DNA of 64,000 nt from Gelatoporia subvermispora B (GCA_000320605.2 KB445801.1:627371-691370), one strand, 5' to 3'. Shown: positions 45,056 to 57,061, counted from the stretch's first letter. The notes: generated by a model from the sequence alone, not told the origin. Numbers and translations are program-made.

Positions 45056-45556
45056 TCACTTGTGCCCGAGTTTTTTGCGACTTGCCATGGAGATAGGACT
45101 TCGGGAGCACAAGCGCTTACAAAGAGCACAAGCCGCTAGGTCACCGTCCTTCCGGTGGAGACGACTTTGGGAGCACAAGCGCTTACATTGAGCACAGGCC
45201 GCTAGGTCTTCGATCTCCATGCCCTCGCTCGTGTTACTAAAGAGTGTCCGAGTGTCTGGTCGATTCTGAGTCAATGGAGGTCCAGGTCTGTGGCACATGA
45301 AGGTGAACATCACTTTGTTCTCAAGTGCGAAGTCATTCAGAACTTGGCCCATAACACTTACACATGTCAGCCTAAGCCGGCGTTCACGAGGTGTGGTGTC
45401 GACGGTAGGTAGGGACGTTGTCGGCGTGATGAGGTATTGAAAAATGCCGTGCGAGGCTCGCGACGTCGAGTGTGTATCGTTATTAAGTTGATCCCAGTTC
45501 ATTTGCGTTGCTTCATCTCTTGCATTCTGCTGTTGCTTAACGTTATATCTTAGCAC
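45056..45556 (-). CDS. Small Cys-repeat open frame, doubtful gene
   Basis: A single-exon frame of 166 codons on the minus strand. Its C-terminal part has two copies of a 22-residue unit (DLAACAQCKRLCSQ and DLAACALCKRLCSR), giving paired CxxCxxxC motifs. The N-terminal part is unremarkable. It has no homologue that I recognise and no supporting introns. The in-frame 66-bp repeat period is the main reason to list it; it could equally be a chance frame over a small tandem duplication. Confidence 0.3.
   Translation of the reverse strand: MLRYNVKQQQNARDEATQMNWDQLNNDTHSTSRASHGIFQYLITPTTSLPTVDTTPRERRLRLTCVSVMGQVLNDFALENKVMFTFMCHRPGPPLTQNRPDTRTLFSNTSEGMEIEDLAACAQCKRLCSQSRLHRKDGDLAACALCKRLCSRSPISMASRKKLGHK
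45103..45208. repeat. Two-copy tandem repeat, period 66 bp
   Basis: The 40-bp segments 45103-45142 and 45169-45208 are nearly identical, each starting GGGAGCACAAGCGCTTAC and ending GCCGCTAGGTC. The 66-base spacing keeps the reading frame of the overlapping minus-strand open frame. Confidence 0.85.
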
Positions 45557-47114
45557 TTGTCACTAGCAATCAGCCCGTGTACCCTACCCCCGTTCGAATA
45601 GAGCTGCATATGCTTGCACGATGCACCTCTAGAGATGCTGTGTGCATTGGAATTCGCCAGACTGATCCACCGACTATAGTCTACAGGTCCGCCCACAAGC
45701 GCAAATATGCAAAACCTGATGCTTTGAGACTCGATTCGCGCTTACCGATTATTTGTGGATACCTCTGTATGGCCGCGCGATCTCCAGGGCATGTATACGA
45801 TCGTGAGATGTTACCTTACATATGCATATCCTCGTGTGTCTTCGCCTCAGATCATGCGGCTGAGACCTACAAATCTGACAAATGCGTTGTGTGATATGCT
45901 CACCGTCATCGACATCTCGTTCCTCAGTCAAGATTCGCTAATACTGGGCTCACCCGTTCGCGACAGTGTCACATACCTGCCGGTGTAACTGCTTGGTCAA
46001 GATCACAGAAGGACCTCTTGGCCGTCATTCTCGATCACACCATGGCTGACTGCACACCCCGGCTCTTCGGACTACCTGGGTCTGCAGATCGATCACGTCG
46101 CTCACCAAAGTCTGCCTCACAGTGAGGGCAACTGCTAGAAGCAGGTTCAGACTGCATGGATGTATTCTTCGCTGCCTCTCATTAAAATCTGACCGAATAT
46201 ATATTCTATGTCTCAAAGTATACTGCAGAAAACCCGCCACTGTGTCTATCATACTCCGGTGGTTCTGTCGCGTGAAACACTCCTCAAATCGCTATTCGAG
46301 GCTGGTTTACATGGACGGTTGGCTTGAATTCTCCGTTCAGTTAGACTTCATGTAACTTGCTAATCCGTTCTCCTACCTTTCTCCTAGTAATGGCCCACGC
46401 AATAAGTCAACCTCCAACTTCACTTCTTTACCGCAGAGTCTCTCCATACTCGTGACTATTCGGATGCCACCCGCTCCATGCCGCTCCATATCCAGTCAAC
46501 AGAATTTCCTGTACGATATCGAGCGCGCCGTGTATCGGAGGAAGTCATAGGCATGTTCGCGACGGAATAACGCCGTGGGATGGTAGTGCCACCCCTCGAG
46601 TCAGCTGAGTGCTATCCAACACCTACTCTACAAGAAGGACGTCGTCAGTGGAGACGGCACCAGTTCTATTGCAATTTCTTGTGCCATCTCACCGATGCCG
46701 AAGTAGCATTTGTACTGGAGATGTACCGATTCGGGCACGAAGTCATCACAGAAGCGAACGAATTTTCCGCCGGGCGACGTCGAAAAGGCTCATGTGGTCG
46801 CGCTGTCAACTAACGGTCACAGCTTCAACATGAGCCCGAGTTCCTCATGCAAATATGCCTCAGGATCTGGACACGTCAAGAGACGTTAGCCATCGTTTGG
46901 GGAGCTGACAGCCAGTCACAAGCTGCACATGTCGAGCGCCCGTACTCCCTTCTGAGGTTCGAACATGCATCTGTCGAGGAACGAAACGCCTTCTAAGAGC
47001 CGCATGTATCAGCTCCATTCACTAAGTGTCGAAATCTTATGAGATGTGAGCGAACGACCGAATTCCTCGCTGAATTCTTTCTGCTCCTCGAGCAAAACTA
47101 GGCGCCAGAAGGTG

Positions 47115-47122
47115 TATAAAAA
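47115..47122 (+). promoter_or_regulatory. TATA box of the tyrosinase gene
   Basis: TATAAAAA lies 64 bases before the tyrosinase ATG, leaving room for a leader of about 30 bases. It is the clearest TATA box I found in the window and suits a regulated, non-housekeeping gene. Confidence 0.6.
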
Positions 47123-47178
47123 CTGGCTGGAAGCACGGAGGTTGACAGACGAGCCTCGTCTACACTGCAGTCTGCGAC

Positions 47179-49194
47179 ATGTCTCACCCAGTGATCACAG
47201 GTGCTAACGGCGGACCTGGCCCTGAGGGCCGCTGGCAGAACCGCCTGGAAATACGGGAGTTCATGAAAAACGGCAAACAGTTTTCTCTGTACATCCAAGC
47301 ACTCCGTGAGATACTACTTATCTTGTGCACGTTGATATTGTACGTCTGATTCTAACACACATTCCAGAGAGACTGATGAAGTTGGATTTCGCCAATGACC
47401 TATCTTTCTCCTCGATTGGCGGTATACACGGTATGCCTTATGTGCAATGGGGCAAATCCGGAGCGAGCACACAGCCACCCGACACTGATTTCGGTGGCTA
47501 CTGCACGCATGGATCTGTACTTTTCCCTACGTGGCATCGGCCTTATGTTGCGCTGTTCGAGGTATGTATCGATTTATATTGGCAGAATTGGATGGATAAC
47601 ACATTGCACAATAGCAAGAGCTCTACAAACATGCGAATGAGATTGCGTCATCTTACGATGATGAATGGAAGGCGGCGGCTCACAATTTACGATCTCCATA
47701 TTGGGACTGGGCTTCAGTCGACTCCGACAAGAAGATACCGAAGGAGCTCACCACGCCGACCATTCGTATTATGACGAAGGATGGGGACGAACTTGTCGAG
47801 GTCAAGAACCCGCTCTCCGGGTACGATTTCCACAGTGACGACCCAAACAAGACCTTCCCCGATTATCTCAAGAGCTGGGGCAGTACTCTCAGGCACCCTA
47901 CTAGCAAGGACAGTAACGCAGGGAGCAATATTGGAGCCCTTCAGGAGTAAGAATTTATGTCAACATGTCCAACCTCTTGCTAAGCAGCATTTTCCAGCGA
48001 ATATGCCCAGGATTGCGAGCAGATTCGTATCCAGATGTACTACTGCCTCGTGACATTAAAGACTTGGGACACGTTCAGTAATCACACAACCAATCGTGGG
48101 TCCGACGATCGTGCCAGTAGTCTGGAATCAGTCCATGACAGCGTTCACGTTCTCATCGGAGGCTACGACCCGCGAGGTCACATGGCTGTCACTGAGACTG
48201 CTGGTAAGTGCTTCTCGCACACAATTACCGTGATTTGCGCTCATTCAATTGCCACCAGGGTTTGATCCTATCTTCTGGTTGCACCACACAAATGTGGACC
48301 GTATGCTCGCGCTGTGGTCTGCCCTCAACCCTAGTGTGTGGGTCACTGGAGGAGATCAACCGGATGGCACATGGACAATTTCGAATGATGGCCCAGTGAA
48401 CGTCCTGACGGGTCAGTCGATGATTTGCTCATAGCCACCGAGTATTATAGGCTAACCTCCCGTGATTGACACAGATCTCACGCCATTCTGGGACAGTGCA
48501 TCATCCTACTGGAACTCGAACGCGGTTCGCATCTCAGAAAGCCTCCGGTACACGTACCCGGAATTCAACGACATCAAGACTTCTAATCCTACAGAGATCA
48601 TGAGAATCATCCTGCGCAAAGTGAATTCCCTCTATGCGCCGGACTACTCTGTGACAGTTCCGAAATCGGCGTCTCAGGCCCCGCTTTACGAGTATACTGT
48701 ACGCATCAAGTTCAGGAAGCTGGAGCTCGGCTCGAGCTTCTCCATCCTCGTAAACCTGGGCGAGACATATGTTGGACGTGTTAGCGCGTTCACGTCGCAA
48801 CAGCCTGAGCGATGTGCCAATTGCGTCAGCAACGCAAACAAAGAGATCGAAGGTTACGTGCACCTCACGCCCACCATACGACGCAATTATCCTTCAGGAG
48901 GCCTTGATCATGGCACCGTTTTGCAGCATCTTAAGGCAGATTTGTCCTTCGATATCCGGGGAACCAAGGTAGGTCATGTTTATATGTTTATTTCCCCTCG
49001 ATAGCTCATATTCGTTGAAGAAGGATGGCAGCCCGGCGCAGCTGGCGGACCTGACGTCATTCAAGGCAATGCCATTCTTCTACAGTGTCACAAAGGGGCC
49101 TCTTGATGAGCTACCCACTTATGGATCGAACACTCCTCTTCCGGACATCCTGGAAGGAAAGCCCGGGCATGTCTCTGACCCCGCGGATTTCTGA
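47179..49194 (+). CDS. Tyrosinase (polyphenol oxidase, type-3 copper)
   Basis: This enzyme oxidises monophenols and o-diphenols to quinones, feeding melanin formation. The model is 559 residues in seven exons: 47179-47305, 47368-47561, 47615-47946, 47998-48203, 48259-48411, 48475-48968 and 49021-49194. CuA ligands are His63 (GIHG), His90 and His99 in [17 protein letters not shown]; Cys88 is placed for the Cys-His thioether typical of fungal tyrosinases. CuB ligands are His264, His268 (ESVHDSVH) and His296 ([11 protein letters not shown]). No signal peptide is present, so a cytosolic pro-enzyme is expected, with the C-terminal third acting as the capping domain. That domain has a Cys pair (ERCANC) and ends HVSDPADF. 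The last acceptor (TTGAAG before 49021) is non-consensus but keeps frame. The gene lies between two copies of an unknown family. Confidence 0.93.
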
Positions 49195-50689
49195 AATCAC
49201 TCCCATTAATTCTCTTAAATGATCATCTTCTGTACAATTCTGTGTTCAACTGAGCTTCCCTCGAGATCGTGATATATCGAAGTATCGATTTGTACTAGTA
49301 GAGCGCCATCGATATATCTTGTGTGAGATCTACCACCGTTCAGGGATCGAAATAGGCTTTTCTTCCAATGTTCAACAAAAGAACACGTTGTGCATGTATT
49401 TTCTGGCGTCGAGGACGCATTGACTTCAGTTCCTGCTGCATAGGCATCTTTTGAAGCTGGGCACGTTTGCTATATGGGCGACGTCGACTCGGAGAGGGAG
49501 CAACCACATTCCTTATCGTCAATGCCCACCACAGTGTGTGTGACTCGAAAGAGATTAGAGACTTCCGGACGCAGTGGAAGGACCCCGGCATATCCACTCA
49601 GATGTTGGATCCTGGAAACCCCGAAAATAGGTGTTTTTGTCCGCACAATAAGCGCCTAAATATAACCATATATGGGTCAACGCCTGAAGATTGAGGCGCA
49701 ATGTCGCCAATAATGGTAACATATTGGTAAATATTGACGACTTTGACCCACATAGAGTTCCAATATTCTCGTCCGCACACGGATCTAACCTTGTTGTGGA
49801 TATGCCGGGGTCCTGCAGTGGGCCGAGCAATGTTGCAGGAAGGCTGGCTTCCCGATCTAGTTCACCTCCGAATTCAGTCCGCAAACGAAGATGGGTTACA
49901 GTGAACGTTGGCTCCAAATGTTCGTCGAGTTAGATGCCATGCGGAAAGACGATCGGGCTCCATGCCAACTTCGAGGACCTCGGCAAGCAGTAGTACGGCA
50001 TGCCTGCGCCATCATTGACATGGAGTTACTGATGACTGAGCCGGTTTTATAATTCTGCAAGGTTATGTTCTTCTATAGGTGGACTGCGTCCGGGCTAACC
50101 TGAACAACAGAACCACAAACGCGGCAAATAGTTCGCATGCATCAAGTCATGCTTCTATAACGACCTGGATGAATTCAGAGGAGGGTCCTACCGCATCATT
50201 TGGATCGTGATAAATGCGTGCCGTATCTCAGGGGAACACGATACGCAACAAGACTCCGCCAACTCCGTGAGTAACATGCTTTACTTTATTTCGGACTCAT
50301 TACTATACATACAGATGTCTCCGCATCAAACTTTCAGACCGTGTGCTTGTTTGGGTTGTCCTCGTACATGATCTTACTATTCCAGGGCAGCTTGTTGATA
50401 TCCGGATATCACTCATCTGCTCCGTCGAGATCACCCATGCCCTCTGGATGAAGAAGGATCGATCGATGATTCCTGATTCCAAAATCCCCTCCATCGCGAT
50501 CAACCATCAATATGACTTCCTTCAGAGGGTATCCGCTCGCTGGTCGGAGCATTTCATTGTGGGCGATGCTTGTAATCAACTCCAGAGCAGAGGCGAGAGG
50601 GCGGTCAGGAAGGAGGGTACTGAAAAGGGGCCCAAACACAGTGCACTACTTTCGGACGAGGAGATGGTGCTGATCTCAGCGACCGGATT
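49195..50689. other. Intergenic interval containing a MITE-like element
   Basis: About 1.5 kb between the tyrosinase stop and the 3' end of the second unknown-family gene. Apart from the inverted-repeat element at 49571-49822 it holds only short frames with no support. Confidence 0.5.
49571..49822. mobile_element. Non-autonomous DNA transposon (MITE-like), 236 bp plus target-site duplication
   Basis: A perfect 19-bp terminal inverted repeat, AGGACCCCGGCATATCCAC, occupies 49579-49597 and, as its reverse complement, 49796-49814. After a 6-base mismatch block the repeat continues imperfectly (GTTGGATCC against GTTAGATCC). The element is flanked by a direct repeat GCAGTGG at 49571-49577 and 49815-49821; the eighth base differs (A and G). 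A 7-8 bp duplication fits hAT-type insertion. The interior has no coding capacity and carries further inverted pairs such as GGGTCAA with TTGACCC. Confidence 0.75.
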
Positions 50690-53572
50690 CTACTCCATCG
50701 TCCGTTGTACCGGCGTCCATCTGTCCATCCGAGCCCTCTTGCGTGCTGGGGCACCCTCTGGCGATGGGTCTTCCTCCGGGTCGGCGGCACGACAAACCCC
50801 TGCGGCGCTGACTGATCTGACCACAAAGGCTCTCAATTCCGCGAGGATACTGTTCGTCTCTAACAACTGTTGGTTTAAACTGTTGATGGTATCCTCCATC
50901 TCCCCCGCGCGCCGGTCACGGGCCTTGAGGGAATTCTGCAGCTGGTAGATCTGTGCGTCCTTCTTATGAAGTAGTTCATCCTTCTCCCGCATCCTGTGTT
51001 CGCTCTCCGTAGCTTCTTCCTCCCTAGCTATGAGTGCGGACCTGAGCTCATCTTCTGCCCGCGAGAGGTGGGCGACTGCATCTTGCAGGCATGTGTTATT
51101 TTCGTTGAGAGCCGAGAGTTGCTTGGATATCGCAGCCTGATCCGTGTCACGACGTCGCTTGAGGAGCCCGGCACAATGGAGTAACAGGTCATCCATCGGC
51201 AGGTCTTCAATATTGGCTTGGGTTGAGGCAATGCCGTGCTCCGAGCGGTCTCGGTCAGACAATACCAGCGGAATAGGCGATGATGTGTCTGCGCTCGAGG
51301 GTGACTCTGAATGTCCGCTATGGGAATCGTCTCTCATTACAGTATCGTCTTCCGCTTGTACTGAATGGTCAACAGGTAATTCTGGCTCATTCGGAGCTTG
51401 CAACGGAGAGGGAGAGGATTGCTCAAAAATGTCCATGTCATGGAGCTCGTTCCTGGTAACGTCCTTGACCAGCGGAAGGTCGGTACATTCAGGTTCCTCG
51501 TGACGTTCGGCTTCATATACCACGATCTGTCGCTTGCAAACATGACCTATAGCCTGATTAGAACGCGACCACATGGAGAAAGTATGTTGCCTCACCTGTG
51601 GTGTCGGTGCCAGCCTCAGCGTCCGTAACTTCAAATATCCCCGTAAGAACCCCAATGCACGCCTCGCACGTCAGCACTAGGTTGGAGAGGTCAAACTTGG
51701 GGTGCGCCTTCGAATATTCTTTCGCCGCGTAATTTAAATATCGTGGGACCCAGCACGTGCAATCGCCCTGCTCCCCGTGTTCGACGCATGGCTCCGGCTC
51801 GCGAAGTACGATAGAGCTCGTCTCTTCGACCCAGACGACCTTGGGGTAACGACGCGTGTACTGTCGCATAGACACGTTCGTCTCGGCCAATACGGGGATC
51901 ACAAAGGCAACGGCTCGGCAAAAGCCCTCGAAGCGCGGAACATTTGACGTTTTGTTACTTGCGGGAGCCTGCAGGAGGATGGAGCGAGCATGTACTTCCG
52001 CGTTGCAATACGCGCCGATTTCCTTCAGCAGGGATCGTACGTTTTTCCCAACAGTAACTGGGGTCATCCCAAGCTCGCGAACAAGGTCATCCTCTTGTTC
52101 ATCCTCGCACGGATAGGGCGTAGCATCGGTTGGCAATGCTGGATCCCGTCGACGCCATGCCTCCTGGAACGCCACACGATACTCGTCCGCCCCTCTATGA
52201 GCAGCAGAACGAAGCGCACTTCCGATAGTCCCGTCGCAGGTGCCATCGTCGTCCAATATGTCCAAAGCAAGCTCCACAGCCAGTTCTGGGTTCTTGAAAG
52301 CACGTTTGACTGCGACTGACAATGCCTGCTTATAACGCTCGAAGTGGTTGCCGCTCAGCGCGGCGCGGAGGGAGGTGCCATCAATGGTGTAATTGAGCCT
52401 CCCGGTGTAGTGGATACCAAGACGACCGACAGGCGGGCCACAGGAGACGCATCTACCGCGGTGATAGAATTGAGGTTTGGAGCTCCATGCGGCGTCGCAT
52501 GACGGCACATAGAACGTGACCATAGGACTTGTCGAGCTCGGACCAGGGATGCGCCAGAAGCGGTCCACTAGAAACATGCCATAGATGTTGGCAAAAACCT
52601 CTTGCGGCTTGAGCTGCGCTGGGAGACCGAGGATAGTGATGGCGAAGTCATCTTCAGGAACAAGGCTGTCTTCGTCGTTTGAGCTGGGCCCGCGCCGCGC
52701 CGTCATATGGTATGCGGACCGATGCTGCCCACGCTTCGCAAATGACTGTTCTTTTTGAACTTCGCAAATCTCGCCCGGCGTCTGGCCATCTTGTTGCGCG
52801 GCAGTTGTACTCTCTAGGTTGCTATGTGACCTCACGATCTGCTGAAGGTATCCGAAAACAACCCACCTTGCTGCTCTTTGTAGACCTCGAACGACATGCA
52901 CGTATAGTCCAGAATTCCCATCTCCCAGCCTGCACGCGCTTGTTTACAGCTGCCGACATGCATCCCCGCACGGATACAGACCTCCGTCAACGGCTTTCTG
53001 GGATCCTTTGAGTCCTTCAAGATCGTCTTCTTTTGGGAGTTCCTGCCGTATTCCAGCAGGAAGCGAGTTACCCTGCTGAAGTCGAGGAGCTTCGGGACAT
53101 TATCGGGTTGTTTGATGGGCTCTGAACCATCACATGCGACATATCCGAGAACATGGTCGATGTCTTGATGGTTGCTGTAGAACGACAGACCAAGCGGCCC
53201 CGCCTCGGACTGCCACATGACGTTGCAGAATACGAGAGCTGCCTCATATGGCGTATCCGACAGCTTGCTGCGCGGGATCGACACCCATACGATGTACATC
53301 GGGAGCCATTCTTGCGAACTCAGATTTTTGTAGTGTCTTCCGGAAAGCATCGCAGGGAAGCGGTCGCAGAGCTGCGCCTTGTGCTCCAGCCGTGCGCTCT
53401 TGTCCATGCCCCGCAAGTCTTCGCGCTGCCAGTCGAGTTCTGCATAACCCCCTGTCTCCGCGGCGGCGAGTCTGAGCTGGTGGTCGACATATTCCTGCAC
53501 GGCGAGCGCAACGCTGAGGGGCTGTTGTGGTGAGCAGTTGCGTGCTTTCCAGCGAACCGTAAGGTCGGGCAT
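50690..53572 (-). CDS. Large unrecognised three-part protein, copy 2 (paralogue of the 41.5-44.7 kb gene)
   Basis: The model is 926 residues in three exons: 53572-52867, 52813-51596 and 51546-50690; both introns are phase 1, as in copy 1. It starts MPDLTVRWKARNCS. Shared landmarks with copy 1 are LCDRFPAMLSGRHY, LGLSFYSNHQD, ITILGLPAQLKP, DRFWRIPG, LGIHYTGRLNY and CVEHGEQGDCTCW (from Cys578). The third part has an acidic stretch, then LLLHCAGLLKRRR and a coiled coil with REKDELLHKKDAQIYQ, ending in a basic cluster (APARKRARMD) that could be a nuclear signal. Copy 2 is about 90 residues shorter. Protein divergence is large, so the duplication is old. Function unknown; an intracellular or nuclear role is only a guess from the tail. 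Confidence 0.72.
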
Positions 53573-54069
53573 CTTTCGTTTGATTCTGCGGTTGTGGAGG
53601 CGGGCCCACTCTCAAGTGGAGTCTGAAAGCAGCTGCAGGCCCGGGGAATGAGCGCTTTCGCTCGGTTATCAGAACAGATCTCGGCACCCACCCGAGAGAT
53701 CTTGACGACAGCGGGGAAGGAAAAGCGCGAAGATCTGCAGGGGTGTTGTTCCTCCGCGCTCGAATTCACAGGATGGGGGGACGGACGCAAGCAAGCACAG
53801 GCAAGCACCTACAAGTGAGCAGCTCAAAGAAGAGCAGCGGAAAACAAAAAGCGGCAACAGTCACGTGTGCTCCAATTGCTTATCATCTCGCTAGCCCTCT
53901 TTCAAGCTTTCCGCTTCTTTCTTCCTGTTCTCGCGAGTCGCGAATACGCTCGATCTGTTCATGAATCTGATGTATATTCAAAATGACTATATCACATCCT
54001 TTAGTAAATGCTTCTTCCGCCGGGCGGCTGCTGCGTTGCGCGGACTGCATCCGCGCGCAACCCGTAAGC
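53573..54069. other. Intergenic interval
   Basis: About 0.5 kb between the start of the copy 2 gene and the stop codon of the amidohydrolase, both on the minus strand. It would hold the copy 2 promoter. No TATA box, RNA gene or repeat was recognised. Confidence 0.4.
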
Positions 54070-56829
54070 TCAGATAGCCCCATACGCAATCTGCCCGTCC
54101 ACAACGGTCGCTAGAACCCGCGTCTGCAGTATCTCTCCGAATGGCGCATCCTCGCGCATAATGTCAGTGTTGAGCACGACATAATCCGCCTTCTTCCCAG
54201 GCTCCAGCGAGCCGCGCTCATGCTCTGCAAACGCCGCGTATGCTGCATCAAGCGTCATGCCTTTGAGGGCCTGCGCACGGGTAAGGCGTTCCGAGGGGAA
54301 CCTAATCGCGGGTGATGTAAATTGCGATCGGTATCAGTAGGAAGGTACGCGGAAGATACGCACCAGCCGCTGTCGCCGTGCGGGCTGCTCCCTCGGACGT
54401 CGAGGCGGGACACCGCGGCGTGGAAGCCAAGTAAAGGGTTGATGCCCTCGACTGGGAAATCTGAGCCTAGCGGCAACACCTTCGAATTGGATGCCCTGTG
54501 GAGGTTACCCAGAGTAGCATGTTGGCGATGTGAACATGGCTTAAAACTGCTTTGGGACGTACTGTAGGAGTGATTGGTACGCATATGCGCCCTTGATTCG
54601 CTCTGGGCCCTATTTGACTGCTCAGTGCAAGGCCATTCGTCGGCCTAACGTAGAACACTCACTAGTCTATCCTCCGCGTACCACATGTCGCTCGTCCTAT
54701 TCCAATCAGCTTACAGCCTCCAAATACGTAGAATTGCCACTCACGCATGCGTCGGCTGTACGCTTGCGATGACTTCCGTCCCATCAGTCCAAACGCAAAT
54801 GGGTTGTGCGGCGCGAGGTACTCACCGCCTAGCTTGCCAGCCCTCACAATATCTTCCTTTCGCATAATCTGTGCATGCTCAATGCGCGGCCTTCTCCTCG
54901 CCGCCAGCTCAACATCGTCGCCGATGATCTTCTCGAACGCATCGAGCGCAGCCTTGTTCGCCCGGTCGCCTATGCAGTGGACGTTCTATCCGAGGCCGAC
55001 ATTCAGAAACGCCAGGATAGGTGGAGACGGCCGACGCACCACGCCCCATCCCTCGTCCCATACTCTCTGGATCAACGCATACAGCTCGTTCTCTCCAATC
55101 CGCATAATGCCACTCGTGTTCTGGTTGTCGGAATAAGGAGCGAGCAGGGCAGCACCCCACGAGCCTAGCGCACCTATAGACAGGCGTACATCAGTGTGCA
55201 TGTCGCGGGAGCTGGTGACACCACATGCCATCGGTGAAGAGCTTCACACTGCGAACATTGAGCCTTCCAGCAGTGCCATAGTCCTCGAGACGGGGGCCGA
55301 GGAGTGCGTCAGGTGTATCGACAGTGCGCATCGCATATACCCTGATCTGTCTGCAGAATGAGCTCTATGAGCAATGTTGCGATCATAAGAAGCTACGTAC
55401 GGGAAGGGTGCCCTCCTCCGCCATCCTAGAGTGGGGATGAGACCCTATGTTAGCGCAGAGAACAGCGTCGCACACACCGTTCAAACGTCTGGACCTCCGC
55501 TGGCCCGGCCATCGCGTCGTGCACACTCGTCAGGCCTACCGCAAGCGCATCGCTCACTGCACGCTGCGCATACGCCATACGCTGCGCGTCCGTACGCGGC
55601 GGGATCGGTACGAGAGCCATCGCTTCATCAAGCAGCACACCTACGCAGGAGCCCCAGTCCCGTCAGCATCGGCCGCAGACGAGAAGGACCAGTGCTTGCC
55701 GGTTTCGACACCAGACCCGTCCCGCACGACCTCGCCTCCGGACACGTCCGGGAGCGGGCCGCCTGCTGCTTCGCGTGAGCGTTCGAGCGCGCGGGGGGAG
55801 AGCCAGAGGGCGTGGCCGTCGACGCGGGAGAGCGCAAGAGGGCGCGCGGCGAGAAGTGGGCGGGTCGCGAGGTCTGCCTGTGGAACTGTCAATATCCTGA
55901 TTCTCAGCTCGAGATGGGGGCTAGACGCGTAGAGGCCCGTTGTATGGGTATCATGCAAGCATCGTGGGGCAGGAGGAGAGTGGAAAGCCTCGGACTCACT
56001 GCATGGGGGAGCCCGCCGCGCCATCCGCGCCAGCGGGACTGGTCCCAACCCATACCCGTCACCCACGCGTCGGGATCATCAATAAGCTCGGGATGTGTGC
56101 GTATATGCGCTTCGAGCGTGTCGAGGACGGCTAAATGAAGTGCTGGTTCTTAGCGCCGTGGAACACGGTGAGCGGTGCATGAACTTACCGTCGAGCGAGT
56201 CGGCCGTGTCTAGAGGGAGCTCCATCTTTGCACCATATTCGATGAGATGTGCGTGTGCATCTAAATGAATATGAGCTGTGAAAAGCAGTGCGCACGGAAG
56301 TAAAAGTGTAGCGTACCCGCGAGACCGGGAACAACGATACTGCCCGGAGGTGCACGCAAGACCGTGAGCGGCTTCTTCGCTTTCGGCTCCCCTCCATAAA
56401 ACTGGTCGACAAGCTCCGTCTGATACACATCCCAATGTGCTTTGACCTCCTCTATATACACCGGTCACTCGTCAGTTCGCTCAGAAGAAACGCAACGCGT
56501 GCGGGCAACCCACCAAGCGTGCCGGTGGCTGTTATCGTGTCGCGGTGAACGAGGAAGCAATCGACGACAGGTAGTGCGGGATTAACGGTGTATATCTTTT
56601 GCGAGTCTGCGCAGAGCGCATACGACGCAGGGACAGAGGCAAGTGGTTGTGTGGACGCGCCGAGGCGGCGGTACGCGAAGAGGGCGGCAGCGAGGACGAC
56701 GGCGAGGGCAAAGTGTGGGAGGCGGCTCGGAGGTTGAGCGTCGGTCAGCGGTGTGTATTCAGACTTGTCACGCGCGACACGCTTCGCGTCGGGGGCGACG
56801 TTGGCGGAGGTCTTGTCACGGCGACCCAT
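54070..56829 (-). CDS. Membrane-anchored amidohydrolase (YtcJ-like, amidohydrolase 3 family)
   Basis: This is a metal-dependent hydrolase acting on C-N bonds; the natural substrate of this subfamily is not known to me. The model is 630 residues in 15 exons: 56829-56514, 56451-56317, 56260-56189, 56130-56000, 55877-55712, 55640-55478, 55425-55401, 55346-55229, 55173-55040, 54985-54826, 54772-54745, 54696-54663, 54609-54563, 54495-54364 and 54301-54070. A basic N-terminus and one hydrophobic segment (about residues 39-53) predict a signal anchor. Metal ligands appear in DAHAHLIEYG (His153, His155), with VNVHCIGDRAN and PRIEHAQIM downstream. Family blocks SRVDGHALWLSP, VQPTHATSDMWYAEDRL, GPERIKGAYAY and LGSDFPVEG are all present. 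The intron after SVKLFTDG needs a GC donor (GCATGT). All phases close. Confidence 0.9.
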
Positions 56830-57061
56830 GGCTGGGAGGGCGGGCAGGCGGGGGCGCGCACGAAAGAGGCAAGCGGAAGCACGTGGGCGGGGCGGCGGGA
56901 ATATCGCGATCCAGCGGTGCCTGGTTATTCCGCCCAGCCAAGCAGAGCCCAGCAGAGCCCAAGTCTATCGCAATCCATCGCCCATCCTCTTCCTCATCGT
57001 CCACCACGTCGAGCTCGCACCCAGCGCAACAGTGAGCACCGCGACGTCCCCGACGCCAGCC
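56830..57061. promoter_or_regulatory. Divergent promoter, amidohydrolase / CCT
   Basis: These 232 bases lie between opposing start codons. The sequence is GC-rich and lacks a TATA box; the repeated AGCAGAGCCC near 56943-56960 is the only motif noticed. Both genes could share control elements here. Confidence 0.5.

Larger units (their letters stand above)
44657..47178. other. Interval upstream of the tyrosinase gene
   Basis: About 2.5 kb with one repeat-bearing open frame on the minus strand (45556-45056, listed separately) and otherwise only short frames. The last 70 bases contain the tyrosinase TATA box. No RNA gene or mobile-element end was recognised. Confidence 0.4.

Noticed and set aside
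49555..49917. Minus-strand frame of 120 codons over the MITE
   Set aside because: It runs through the inverted-repeat element and has no conserved content.
56753..57061. Upstream in-frame extension of the cytidylyltransferase
   Set aside because: It would overlap the first exon of the divergent amidohydrolase and adds low-complexity sequence only.
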